From: Pelagicoccus sp. SDUM812002
Lineage (GTDB): Bacteria > Verrucomicrobiota > Verrucomicrobiia > Opitutales > Opitutaceae
Assembly: GCF_031127835.1 (NCBI RefSeq)
Contig: NZ_JARXHX010000001.1
Coordinates: 372,001-436,000, forward strand
Length of the DNA: 64,000 bases
Direction of reading: 5' to 3'
A program made the position numbers and the translations under genes. The notes under the pieces are model-generated. The model was not told the origin of the DNA and did not search any database. It was given only the letters and a program-made list of their open reading frames with translations. This document shows, piece by piece, positions 45,556 through 54,437 of the stretch. Position 1 is the stretch's first letter; every line of letters starts with the position of its first letter.

Positions 45556-45983
45556 TTGGCGGCTCCTTGTCCAAAGTAGAAGGCCACCACCGCGAGGAGG
45601 GCTTGGCGGGTTTCGGGAGTGACTAGAAAGCCATCAATGGCTTGGAAGCGAACGGCGTTCTTAGTAGGGCCAAACAAGCCAAAGAGCTTGCCTCCGGTTT
45701 GCTCCGAGTACTGGAGAACGGTTTGGGCATCAGTGAACACGGTCACGATGAAGGGCGCGAGGATTACCGCGAAGACGATGGCGGCCACCAAGCCACGGCG
45801 TATCCACTTGCCAGCTACGTTGGCAGCTCGAACACGCGAAGCCTCCGAGAGGTGGCGCCGCTCGGAGGCTCGTATGTGTTCGGCGTGGCGCTCTTTCCGC
45901 TCTTCTGCCTTATGCTTCATGTAGAAGCCGGCAGCAGCTGAGACGCCCATCGTCAAAAGGTCTGGAGAAATATCAAACGCCAT
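45552..45983 (-). CDS. Membrane protein of the lysis-like pair
   Basis: 143 residues: a basic amphipathic region, a clear span (GLVAAIVFAVILAPFIVTVF) and a hydrophobic end (LLAVVAFYFGQGA). Translationally coupled to the small holin-like gene. Similar two-gene membrane cassettes occur in phage lysis regions. Function inferred. Confidence 0.5.
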   Translation of the reverse strand: MAFDISPDLLTMGVSAAAGFYMKHKAEERKERHAEHIRASERRHLSEASRVRAANVAGKWIRRGLVAAIVFAVILAPFIVTVFTDAQTVLQYSEQTGGKLFGLFGPTKNAVRFQAIDGFLVTPETRQALLAVVAFYFGQGAAK

Positions 45984-46079
45984 AACACGAACGAATACTG
46001 GCCCGGGCTAAGCGAATCGCGAGGCGTCAAGTTCACCGGCTTCAACCGCTTTTCACTGCGGCAACGAAAACCGCTTCGC

Positions 46080-47530
46080 GGCTGCGTTACAGCTCAGGCT
46101 TTTGAGTGGGTTGGCGCGCACAACGCAAATGGCCATCAGCGCAGAGTTTTAGTGGAAGCGAATTTTGCAACCTGCCAAGCGGCGAGCGTTCGAGAAGGCG
46201 GCAGAGCGAGGCGGTCAAGGTGGAGGCGAGCCTTGGCGAGCACTACCTTGAGGGGCGAACGGATGCGGCCAGACTGGGAAGCGACCGTGGAGAGGTGACC
46301 TTTTAATGCGGGCGGCTCTGCCGCACGGCGACTGGCAGCGAAGCTGCAGGCGAATCGACGCACTGGCGGTGCGTAAGCGCCGACGCCAGCGGGCGGAGCG
46401 AAGCTGGCGAGAGCGCGGGGCCACCGCGCCGCCTCGGGTGGCGGGGGGAAGGCCCCTGCTTTACTCTTGTAGGCAGGGGCCGCCTGGAGCAGCCGAGCGA
46501 TCGTGCCCAACAAGCGGATACGGATCAGGCGAACAAGCGACGACCCACCAAGAACCCCGGGCGGGGGCGGGGTAGCCCGCACTATTCAGGACTGAGCGAA
46601 GCGAAGGACGTCTCTTTCGGCTCGGCTGCACTCGACTCCCCTTCCCAGCCGGGACCCGGGTGGCTGGGAACAGCTACAAGCGATAAGAGCCGAAAAGCTA
46701 AAACGCGACTGACGCTATGCGGCCAGACTATCGACAGAAGCCGCGAAGGCTGGCGGTAGCCAGCGAAGCAACGGAGCCGCCCACTCCTGGATGCGTACAA
46801 TACGACATTATGTGCCATCTCGTGACTGAGAGCAGGCAGACATGGCCAAGCGAAGGTGAGCAAAGCGTGAACGAAATGGACATAATGTCAGGTTGTACGG
46901 GCGTAGCCGTACAGGAAGGATGCAGCTTCGTGTGACAGCTTTGCTGGCACTCAAGATGCAGGGGCGGTGTAGTTGCGTTACGGTGACAACCGATGAGCGG
47001 CGATGTTTTGGGTTACTCGGATTGAGTGAGCTATGCGAACGATGAAGGTAGCTTCGAGCCCGCCGAGCTGTGGTAGCTGCAGCTATAGGCGTAGCTGAGG
47101 AACGAAGCGTAGACGGTTGCTGCTGCTAGCTCTGCGAACGGGCGACCACGAAGGGTGTTGATTGCAAGTTGGGCGAGCAGTCGCTGACGTCTGAGGGATC
47201 GTAGTGAAATGGAGCGTGCCGTTTCAGTGGCGGCGGCTCGGGGCTGCTGGTGCCACGTGCCTGCGAAGCAGGACGCGAATCCGCGGACGATGCGATAAGC
47301 GAGGCCAGTGCTCGGCTTGCCCGAGATCTGGAATCGCCGCATCGGTAGCGGTTGAGCGAGTGGCACGAGCAGAAACGAGGGATAGCCGACGCGAACGGCT
47401 GAGCGGAATGGAACGGAGAGATCGAAGATCTCAGCGTCTGCGGGTGGAGTCGAGTTGGGTGGAAGTTGTCGCGACAGCGCGACGACCAACGGGAGGAGGA
47501 CTACCGAGCGAGCGGAGCGAGTGAGGGGTT
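46080..47530. ncRNA. Candidate giant structured non-coding RNA region
   Basis: About 1.45 kb without a credible protein: the open frames are Arg/Ala/Ser-rich and have no domain. Perfect hairpins are packed throughout: 46312-46324, 46335-46347, 46451-46481 (9 bp), 46642-46670 (9 bp), 46749-46764 (6 bp, 4-nt loop), 46894-46913 (7 bp), 47260-47272, 47311-47325 and 47418-47432. A long-range 14-bp helix with one bulge pairs 46804-46818 with 46876-46889. Three hairpins close as C-GAA-G. Phages are known to carry giant RNAs such as GOLLD and ROOL; identity with either was not tested. Surrounding genes are all minus strand, but the RNA strand is not settled. Confidence 0.5.
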
Positions 47531-47535
47531 GTTGA

Positions 47536-47718
47536 TCAGAGCGACCTCCTCCAGTTCGGATGTTTCGCCAACCATGCCAACGCTTCGTCCAAGGTTGTTC
47601 GGTTGCCAGGCATTGGGAAGCCTGCCTTCCGCATCAAATAGACATAGTTAGGATGGCGGTTGAGCTTCCAAGCCAACTCCTTCACGGAGAGTAATTGCTC
47701 TTCAGTTGAAGCGTTCAT
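47536..47718 (-). CDS. Small HTH DNA-binding protein
   Basis: 60 residues of the HTH_17 excisionase-like type: LLSVKELAWKLNRHPNYVYLMRKAGFPMPGNRTTLDEALAWLAKH. It lies between the giant RNA candidate and the replication genes; probably a regulator. Confidence 0.7.
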   Translation of the reverse strand: MNASTEEQLLSVKELAWKLNRHPNYVYLMRKAGFPMPGNRTTLDEALAWLAKHPNWRRSL

Positions 47719-47815
47719 GAGTCTGAATTTTGAGTGTCGAAATCAGTGTAGTCTCAGTCTCACCCCATAAAGGGGTGAGAGACTTGAGACGGTACGGGCT
47801 TTGAGGTCTCAGATT

Positions 47816-48940
47816 TTACTCCTTGCCGAGGCAATATTCGCCGCTCGAAGTCTTCCTGGCGTATCCCTTTTCAAGAGCTTCGGCGATCCGGCGGGCGGCG
47901 GTTGCTCTGCCACATCCGACGTCGTCTGTGAGGTATTCGAGGATGTCCTTATGGCGGATTTTTCCGTCACGAATTGCATCGGTCACATCTCTAACGCTGA
48001 CAGCTTGGCCGCGCTGCTTGCCGTCGAGATCGTCCTTCCATGCTTGAAGGTCGAAGGCTGCATCCAGTCCGTAGAGCATGGTGGCGTCATCGAGTTTGAG
48101 GCCCACGGGATCGAAGGGTTTGGCGTCGTTGGACTTTCCACAGGAGATGATTATGCGGCTCGGATCTTCGGCATCGGCGGGGGCGATATTGATCTGGGCT
48201 CGAGCTCCTGAATAGAGGGCCTTGGATCCGAGGGCGTAGTTTCCCTTGTCCCAGCCGACCGCTTGAGCGATGTTCGCCCTGCCCGTTCGGCCATGGTGGA
48301 CGATAACGATCGCAGTGCGAGGATTGAATCGGCGGCATACTTTTGTGATCTCTCGGAGAGTGTGGCGAACATCGGCGTCCTTGTTTATGTCGCCCACGTG
48401 AATCTCACCGTAGGGATCGATGTAGACCACGTCGGGATTGACGATGCTTAGCGTATCCACCCACTTGCTACGGATCTCTTCGTCTCCCAGGTTAATGAAG
48501 GCATCGTCCATCTCTTGAACCACGTGGAAGAACATGTGGGCATCTACTTTCTCTCTCTGTTCAGGCGACAAAGACTGAGTCATCTTTTGATACTCCGACT
48601 TCTGACGATAAATGCTATTCTCCGTGCCGATGAGCAGGTGCTTCAGGGGCGTCGGGTGCGTCTTCAAACCAGCGAAACTCCAACCGAGGATTTGAGTAAT
48701 AGCCACCTGCATCGTTACGCGACTCTTACCGGTGCCTCCCTGCCCGATGACTGTAGTCAGCTGACCAAGGGCGATGACTCCATCTCCGAGGATGTTTACC
48801 TTCTCGGGGATGGGCACCGTACGAAGCTTTGATCCTGTGAGGATCGTGAAGGGCTTTGGCTTCGGGTGTAGTTGGTTCTCGGTGACGTGGAAGTCGGGAT
48901 CTTCGATCTCCTTCCAGATTTCAATGAGGTCGGTGGTCAT
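47816..48940 (-). CDS. RepA/RecA-like replicative ATPase (helicase)
   Basis: 374 residues. Walker A GQGGTGKS (about 67-74), Walker B VVYIDPYGEIHVGD (about 170) and IVIVHHGRTGR (about 214), as in hexameric RepA-type helicases and AAA_25 proteins. The C-terminal region resembles a winged helix (DILEYLTDDVGCGRATAARRIAEAL). It overlaps the primase gene by 4 bases, forming a primase-helicase pair. Confidence 0.85.
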   Translation of the reverse strand: MTTDLIEIWKEIEDPDFHVTENQLHPKPKPFTILTGSKLRTVPIPEKVNILGDGVIALGQLTTVIGQGGTGKSRVTMQVAITQILGWSFAGLKTHPTPLKHLLIGTENSIYRQKSEYQKMTQSLSPEQREKVDAHMFFHVVQEMDDAFINLGDEEIRSKWVDTLSIVNPDVVYIDPYGEIHVGDINKDADVRHTLREITKVCRRFNPRTAIVIVHHGRTGRANIAQAVGWDKGNYALGSKALYSGARAQINIAPADAEDPSRIIISCGKSNDAKPFDPVGLKLDDATMLYGLDAAFDLQAWKDDLDGKQRGQAVSVRDVTDAIRDGKIRHKDILEYLTDDVGCGRATAARRIAEALEKGYARKTSSGEYCLGKE

Positions 48941-49800
48941 GGGTGCTTGGGTGCGATTGGGTTGAAGAATAGGATGGACTGAGTCTTGCCGTTATCCCGG
49001 CGTCCTCCTGGCATTCGTACTAGCTTGGAGGCATCCCAAAGTGAGGCATCGGATCCGAGAAAGACTGAGTGGCGAAAGAACCGGAGCTTGGAGGCTTCGT
49101 CTAGGGTGCGAACATCGAACCAACCGTGGAGGGACTTGCCTCCCGAATAGACTACCATGATTAGGGGCGTGTATTCGGTGTGTAATGACGAAAGAATGGC
49201 TGCTTGTTCCTTCAAGGTGCCTCTATCGAACTCAACTACCTGATAGACCTTGCTCTTGGTGGCATTATCGAGGCATCTGGGGGATGGGTGTCCTGATTGT
49301 GTGATACCTGTCTCCTTAGTCATGGCATTGGGAACCAAGAACTGCATAGCAGCTTCTTTGCCCCGCCATTGTTGGCGCAGTTGAGTGACAGCGCTCTTGG
49401 TATCAAGAGCTAGACAGAGCAATGCGTTTTCGGAGAAAAGGCGGTCTATGACCTCGCTGGCAGGCAACTGAGTGCCTTCGCTTCCGAAGAGTATCGGGTG
49501 GTCGATGCGTCGATTCCAGGCGTCTTGGCTGAACTCGGGCCAAGGTGGGATGCGGTCCTCTTCCGAGGGTGCGGAACGCTCTTCGAAGGCTCGGGCGATT
49601 GCTCGATCAATTTCCGGAGTGAAATCGCGGTCGTTCCATTGAGAAGCTACGCTTAGTAGGAAGGAGCGTATCTTTTCGCGTGAGGCGACGTTCTTGGCTC
49701 GCTTGGCGACGGTGTAGAGCCAGACGTTTCGTTGTCCGGGCTCGGGTGGGTGCTTGAGAGTTTCCTCAAGGGCTTTGGTGGTGTTTTTTAAGATGGCCAT
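48937..49800 (-). CDS. PrimPol/AEP-type primase-like protein
   Basis: 287 residues. The C-terminal half holds VVEFDRGTLKEQ and MVVYSGGKSLHGWF, then KLVRMPGGRRDNG, the carboxylate, SGGKSLH and LVRxPGG landmarks of phage and plasmid AEP primases. The N-terminal 140 residues are helical. It probably primes the family A polymerase encoded 3 bases upstream. Confidence 0.75.
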   Translation of the reverse strand: MAILKNTTKALEETLKHPPEPGQRNVWLYTVAKRAKNVASREKIRSFLLSVASQWNDRDFTPEIDRAIARAFEERSAPSEEDRIPPWPEFSQDAWNRRIDHPILFGSEGTQLPASEVIDRLFSENALLCLALDTKSAVTQLRQQWRGKEAAMQFLVPNAMTKETGITQSGHPSPRCLDNATKSKVYQVVEFDRGTLKEQAAILSSLHTEYTPLIMVVYSGGKSLHGWFDVRTLDEASKLRFFRHSVFLGSDASLWDASKLVRMPGGRRDNGKTQSILFFNPIAPKHP

Positions 49801-49803
49801 CGG

Positions 49804-51657
49804 TTATTTGGTGTAGGCTTTTGCTTCGATTCCATCGGCTGCGACAGGCAGGCCGGGAATCCAATCTGGGGTTTGAGCTAGGAGTTCGGTGACGGTTTCA
49901 ACCGTTACTTCGGAGTCTTCGGGGACTTCGCAGATCACTTCATCGTGAACCGTCCAAAGGATGCGGATACCCGCTTTATGGATACGCAGGAGGCCTTCGG
50001 CGAAAACGTCTCTCGCAGTCGCTTGCACGAGGTTTTCGGTGAGTTTTCCGCCGTACCAGTTGATCGATCTTCCGCCTCTTTCCGTCGCGGCGTAATAGCC
50101 GTCGTTGTCGTCTTGAACGTCGAAATAGCGGATCGTGCGAAAGCTCGGCAAATACATGAAGAAAGTGCTGCCGAGATGGTAGCCCATCGAGTCTTCAATC
50201 GCTTGCCAGAGGCTGACGATGCGAGGGTTTGCCTTGCGGAAATCGTCGACCGTGCGTTTCGCTTCGCCGATGGAGATTTCTAGACCGTAGCTTTTGGCGA
50301 GGAATTGGAAGGTTTTGCAACCCGCTCCGTATCCAAGACCAATGACACGACACTTCGCCAGAAGGTAGAGTCGTGGGTTCTCCTTCTTTAGATCGCCGCC
50401 TTTCCAGCCCATCGAGGTTTCGGCGTGAGCTTGGTAGATGGGGAGACCGTTGCGGATCTTGTCGAGCAGCTCGTGATCGCCAGCAAGCCACGCGAGAACG
50501 CGAGGCTCGATCTGGGAAAGATCGGCGATGATCAGCTTGTGACCAGGTCGGGCGACGAGGCACTTGCGAGGATCGACTCCATGAAGAGCTTCGCGGTTGA
50601 AGTTTTGGAAGTTCAATCCGGCGTCGCCTGCCCAGCGTCCGGTTGCGATGGCTCCGAAGTACTTGAGACCGAACGGGAGGCTTCCGTCGCGTCGACAGCG
50701 GCTCTGCATGGTTTCGAGAACCTTGAGCATGCGATTGGCTTTTCGCCATTCGGACATGTGCTTGAGCCATGGATACCGTTCGCCGTATCGCTCAACCCAT
50801 TCGCGAGTGACTGGATCGTCTTCGCTGGTGGAGTTGGGAACGGGGATTCCGGCTTGCTGACAGGCTTCAGCGAAGGCTTTGGGACTGCTGGGTTTCAAGC
50901 GGGGAACCCAAGGCAGTTTCGCCGCTTCGGCTTCGCAGACTTTGGTAAGCGTTTCGATGCCTTCGCGGACTCGCTGAAGGTCGAGGTGAACGCCGTACTC
51001 GCCTTGCTCGATGGTGAGGCTTGAAAGAATGCGTTCTTTCTTCGGCCACTTGTCGCTGTGCGAGATCCAGAGTTCGCAGGCGAGGCGAGCATCGTCGAGG
51101 GCGTAGTCGAGAACCGCTTTGTCGTGACAGAGCAGACCGGTTTGCATGCCTTTCATCGCGTCGCGGATGGCTTTGTTCGGCTTCTCGCCTAGCAGCTTCT
51201 CTGCGGCTCCTGCGAGGCTGCGAGGGGCTTGGAGATAGACTGCCAAAGCGGCAGAGTCATGCCATTCACGAGGACGGATGCGAGTCGGGATGATTCCTTG
51301 TTCCTTGAGGCGGTAGAAGACGGCTCGGTCGAAACGGGCGTTGTGGGAGATCCAAACGCAGTTGTCGAATTCCTCCCAAGGACACTCGCTAGGATGGCCA
51401 ACGAAATTGCCGTGCGGTCCCCAGAAAGAGACCAGGTAACAATCAAAGCGAGGATCGGCGACATAGGCGTCAACTCCGAGACTTCGAACGTCGTATCCTT
51501 TTGTGTAATACGTTTCGGTGTCGAAGCCGAAGATCTGGCGTTCCTTGTGCGAGATGCGGAAGGATCCGCCATTCTGGCCAGTGACCGGCAACGGGAGATC
51601 GATCTGATTTGGATCGCTCGCTTGCGGACTGGCGTATGGTGAGGCAAGGGCGATCAT
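49804..51657 (-). CDS. Phage-type family A DNA polymerase with 3'-5' exonuclease domain
   Basis: 617 residues. An N-terminal DEDD exonuclease begins GFDTET (about 42) and has WISHNARFD (about 103). The polymerase domain carries ATGRWAGDAGLNFQNFNRE, motif A IADLSQIEPRVLAWLAGD (about 370), motif B as CRVIGLGYGAG (about 435) and motif C VHDEVICEVP (about 575). It is compact, without a 5' nuclease, as in phage replicases. Confidence 0.92.
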   Translation of the reverse strand: MIALASPYASPQASDPNQIDLPLPVTGQNGGSFRISHKERQIFGFDTETYYTKGYDVRSLGVDAYVADPRFDCYLVSFWGPHGNFVGHPSECPWEEFDNCVWISHNARFDRAVFYRLKEQGIIPTRIRPREWHDSAALAVYLQAPRSLAGAAEKLLGEKPNKAIRDAMKGMQTGLLCHDKAVLDYALDDARLACELWISHSDKWPKKERILSSLTIEQGEYGVHLDLQRVREGIETLTKVCEAEAAKLPWVPRLKPSSPKAFAEACQQAGIPVPNSTSEDDPVTREWVERYGERYPWLKHMSEWRKANRMLKVLETMQSRCRRDGSLPFGLKYFGAIATGRWAGDAGLNFQNFNREALHGVDPRKCLVARPGHKLIIADLSQIEPRVLAWLAGDHELLDKIRNGLPIYQAHAETSMGWKGGDLKKENPRLYLLAKCRVIGLGYGAGCKTFQFLAKSYGLEISIGEAKRTVDDFRKANPRIVSLWQAIEDSMGYHLGSTFFMYLPSFRTIRYFDVQDDNDGYYAATERGGRSINWYGGKLTENLVQATARDVFAEGLLRIHKAGIRILWTVHDEVICEVPEDSEVTVETVTELLAQTPDWIPGLPVAADGIEAKAYTK

Positions 51658-51659
51658 TG

Positions 51660-51887
51660 CTAGCGGCGGCGTGGGTTGACGGTGCAGTTTTCGCTAAGCG
51701 CCTTGCGGACTTCCTCGATGTCGAAGCGGATGAAACGTCCGATTTTGACGAACGGGATTTTCCGTTGGGCCTGCATTTGACGGACCCAGCGAACGGAGGG
51801 ACGGGAGGACTTATCGAAGAGCGCTTCGAGGAGTCCGTTGGCATCAACCAGTTTTGGTTTAGATTCGGTAGATAAACTATTTTCCAT
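51660..51887 (-). CDS. HTH (AlpA-like) protein, 75 aa
   Basis: PSVRWVRQMQAQRKIPFVKIGRFIRFDIEEVRKAL is an excisionase-type winged helix. It lies 2 bases before the polymerase start; a likely module regulator. Confidence 0.65.
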   Translation of the reverse strand: MENSLSTESKPKLVDANGLLEALFDKSSRPSVRWVRQMQAQRKIPFVKIGRFIRFDIEEVRKALSENCTVNPRRR

Positions 51888-51992
51888 TTAGATTTTCGGG
51901 TTTAAGCACACGAGGGTGCATTCAGTTGCGTGATTGCGTTTAAGAAAAGGAGGCCCGCCCGACGGTGGACGGGCCATGAGGAGAGCTGAGAA

Positions 51993-52280
51993 CTAGAGCT
52001 TCGAAAGGTCGTCACTGTGGACGAGTATCCAGAATCCCTTACGGTTTTTCTCAGCCAAACAGACCACAGGAGTTTTCTCTTCCTTGTCTGCGAGTTGCTT
52101 GGTTTCGTCCCAGAGCGTGACGGCGGAGTGCTTCTGGCGCTGCTTGCACTCGATGAAGAGATCGGGGTGCAAGGTGTCTGAGCGAGTGACCTTGGAGTTG
52201 CCGCCAGAAAGAGCGTTGCGTTCCGTGTTAAAGAAGGTGGCAACGCGTCTTTCTAGGGCCTTCCATGCCTTGTCAGGCAT
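51993..52280 (-). CDS. Holliday-junction-resolvase-like PD-(D/E)XK protein
   Basis: 95 residues. WKALERRVATFFN, a short GGNSKVTRSDTLHPDLFIECKQRQK with D and ExK, and a C-terminal strand (GFWILVHSDDL) give a minimal restriction-like fold of the Hjc type. It overlaps the RecB-like gene by 8 bases. Substrate inferred as branched DNA. Confidence 0.65.
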   Translation of the reverse strand: MPDKAWKALERRVATFFNTERNALSGGNSKVTRSDTLHPDLFIECKQRQKHSAVTLWDETKQLADKEEKTPVVCLAEKNRKGFWILVHSDDLSKL

Positions 52281-53085
52281 TGGCCACCTTCTTTCTGGGA
52301 TCGAAGCCTTTAATGTGTCGCCACATCGAACAGGCTTTTTTGAATACGTCGTATTCCTCGATCAGAAGCTCGGGAGCGTAGGAACAGACTTCGAGGCGTC
52401 CCGGCTCGGTGGTGGAGATGTAGACGTTGGCTCCGAAGACTTTTCCGAGATTCTCCTCGCCCCAGTAGGTCGCGGCATAGGCTGCGATCTGCATGGCTTG
52501 CCCATCGTATGGATACACGGGTTGGCCGGGGGTAGTCTTGCGAGTTTTGAAGTCGATTACGCCGATCCCGTTCTCCCCATAGCGACAGGCTACATCCATT
52601 GTGCCCGCGAATCCTTCCTTGTGATTTACCAGCGTCTTCTCGCGTTCAACGAACTCGATTTGCTTCTCATGTTTCCAGTCAATGACCGGCTGAGTGTAGA
52701 CCTGGAGGTCTTCGGCAACAGGAACGCCTTCGAAGTATTTTTCTAGTGCGTCGTGGATACGCGAACCGAGTTCCGCGGCTTCTCCAACTTGAGCGAAGGC
52801 TTCTTCGATGATGCGATCTGCAAAGTACTCGTCGCTTTCGTTCTTCGTGCGGTCGAGTCGCATCGAAGCGAGAGCGACCTGACGCATTTTCCAGCGATCG
52901 AGCTGAGGCTTGGCGAAGATTCCGAGGATGGAGGTAACGCTTGGATACAAACGCAGACGGCGAGCGTCGCGGATAGTGGTGGGACGGAGCCCGTCACCGC
53001 TCGCTCGGGGCAAGCGATGACAGGGGCTTCCGTCTTCTTTGTACCAGTGGGAGGAGGAACCACTGTCTTTTTTGAGAACTGCCAT
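52273..53085 (-). CDS. RecB-like PD-(D/E)XK exonuclease
   Basis: 270 residues. Motifs: ELGSRIHDALEKYF (the early His, about 98), GTMDVACRYGENGIGVIDFKTRK (D and DxK, about 160-180) and QAMQIAAYAATYWG (the QxxxY helix, about 197). These define phage recombination nucleases of the RecB/Cas4 type. Placed beside the ssDNA-binding-like gene, as in phage recombination modules. Confidence 0.8.
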   Translation of the reverse strand: MAVLKKDSGSSSHWYKEDGSPCHRLPRASGDGLRPTTIRDARRLRLYPSVTSILGIFAKPQLDRWKMRQVALASMRLDRTKNESDEYFADRIIEEAFAQVGEAAELGSRIHDALEKYFEGVPVAEDLQVYTQPVIDWKHEKQIEFVEREKTLVNHKEGFAGTMDVACRYGENGIGVIDFKTRKTTPGQPVYPYDGQAMQIAAYAATYWGEENLGKVFGANVYISTTEPGRLEVCSYAPELLIEEYDVFKKACSMWRHIKGFDPRKKVANA

Positions 53086-53139
53086 TTCTAGGTTGTTGGG
53101 TTCTAGGTTCTGGTTGCTAGGACTTGCGGGAAGCGTGGC

Positions 53140-53823
53140 CTAGAATGGGCAGTTGTTGCCGTTGGGATCGTTCGAGGGATCCCAGGAACCGACTCCGCCT
53201 TGCTGGGGAGCCTGTGGCTGCACTGGCTGTGGAGCTGCTCGGGTGGGAGCTGGCGGCTGTGCGTTGTACTGCTGCGGGAACGGTACTGGTGCGTTGGCTG
53301 GAATGTGTGCCGCCGGTACGTTTACAAGTTGTGCTTGAGGAGCGGATACGGGAGCTTGTGGAGCTTGATTCGCTTCGAAGACTTCGAGCGGAAGAACTTG
53401 GTTCTTCAGTTGCTCGATGACCGGCGAGATGCTGTTGAGGCTCGCAAACGTGCGAGTACCATCGCGGCTTTGCTTCTGGGCGACAGAGATCATTCCGCCT
53501 TGGCCCTTCAGTTCGCAGTAGTCCCAACCGTAGGCGGGTGGATGGCCAAGCCATGCCGAGAGGAACTTGTAGAGGTTACTCTTGGGTGAACCGCTGATTC
53601 GGAATTCGTAGGACTGGACCTTGTAGAGGTTTCCGTCCTGACCCTTGAAGCCGAAAAGGAAACGGGTGACGTCGAGCTTCTCCATTTCGTTAGGATTCTC
53701 GAACTTCGGGCGTTCGACACCGAACTGGTCTAGGACCTCGAGACAAGTGGCGATGAAGGTTCCCGCCGGAGCGACTTCGCCGACTTCGAAGGAGTTAGAT
53801 TGGGGCTGAGTAAGTTGTGCCAT
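53140..53823 (-). CDS. Phage single-stranded-DNA-binding-like protein
   Basis: 227 residues. The N-terminal beta-rich domain has RISGSPKSNLYKFLSAWLGHPP and ISVAQKQSRDGTRTFASLNSISP, resembling phage replication/SSB-like proteins. The tail is Pro/Gln/Ala-rich and ends NCPF, reminiscent of SSB tails but lacking the acidic run. First gene of the minus-strand replication operon. Confidence 0.6.
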   Translation of the reverse strand: MAQLTQPQSNSFEVGEVAPAGTFIATCLEVLDQFGVERPKFENPNEMEKLDVTRFLFGFKGQDGNLYKVQSYEFRISGSPKSNLYKFLSAWLGHPPAYGWDYCELKGQGGMISVAQKQSRDGTRTFASLNSISPVIEQLKNQVLPLEVFEANQAPQAPVSAPQAQLVNVPAAHIPANAPVPFPQQYNAQPPAPTRAAPQPVQPQAPQQGGVGSWDPSNDPNGNNCPF

Positions 53824-53911
53824 AATGATTTTTGATTCATTAGGCAGCCCCTCCTTTACTAGGACACCGTGTCTTTGTTTCTTGGAGGAGCTGCTAACAC
53901 CCCCAAGGCGC

Positions 53912-53947
53912 GATATTTCATGTCACAACTGTGATATTTGGCGTCAC
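53912..53947. promoter_or_regulatory. Two direct repeats GATATTTxxxGTCAC, 21 bp apart
   Basis: GATATTTCATGTCAC (53912-53926) and GATATTTGGCGTCAC (53933-53947) are two helical turns apart. An inverted TCACA/TGTGA lies at their junction. Positioned between the replication operon and the divergent 54015 gene, they look like an operator for a phage regulator. Confidence 0.55.
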
Positions 53948-54014
53948 ATTTCACTTTTTTGAGTTTTTTCTACCAGAAATTTCCTCGTTTGCGATTTGCC
54001 GTGTAAAGGAGGGC

Positions 54015-54437
54015 ATGAATACCTATTATTGTAACAATTGTTGGAAAGCATTGGGACTAGTGAGCCCAATCGATATAACATCCTGCAACCCTACGGGGCG
54101 CAGTTATCTGCTGGATAAGTTTGAGAAGCATACGCTTCCTCCGACCGGGTCGGATTATATTTCGGTCTACGATGATGCCACAATCGATGCGTACACGGAA
54201 AACATCGAGTTGGCATGCGCCTCTGGAGCATTAGAAATAGACCACAAAAGAAGAAGAAACCTTTTGTATCGTAGAAATGTACAAATCGGCGTGGGGTTCA
54301 GTGGATTGATTCCTGTCTCAACCCTCGATACGGTTAAGGTAGTTTGCCCTCAGCAAACTGGATCGGTCCATTCGTTTCCAGTAGGATCCAGCGCCTTAAC
54401 GAATACAGTCTGTAATTCTTGTGGATGCAGAATCTAG
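54015..54437 (+). CDS. Putative zinc-ribbon protein, 140 aa
   Basis: Start ATG 54015 follows AAAGGAGGG, the clearest ribosome-binding site in this area. CNNC near residue 5 and CNSC near the C-terminus could make a split zinc ribbon. The middle is unassigned. It converges on the 54434 gene with a 4-base overlap. Function unknown. Confidence 0.5.
   Translation: MNTYYCNNCWKALGLVSPIDITSCNPTGRSYLLDKFEKHTLPPTGSDYISVYDDATIDAYTENIELACASGALEIDHKRRRNLLYRRNVQIGVGFSGLIPVSTLDTVKVVCPQQTGSVHSFPVGSSALTNTVCNSCGCRI

Noticed and set aside
46136-47489. Long open frames in the gene desert (46136-46582 and 47031-47489, minus strand)
   Set aside because: Composition is Arg/Ala/Pro/Ser-rich with no domain or ribosome-binding site; open frames are expected by chance in this G+C-rich hairpin sequence.
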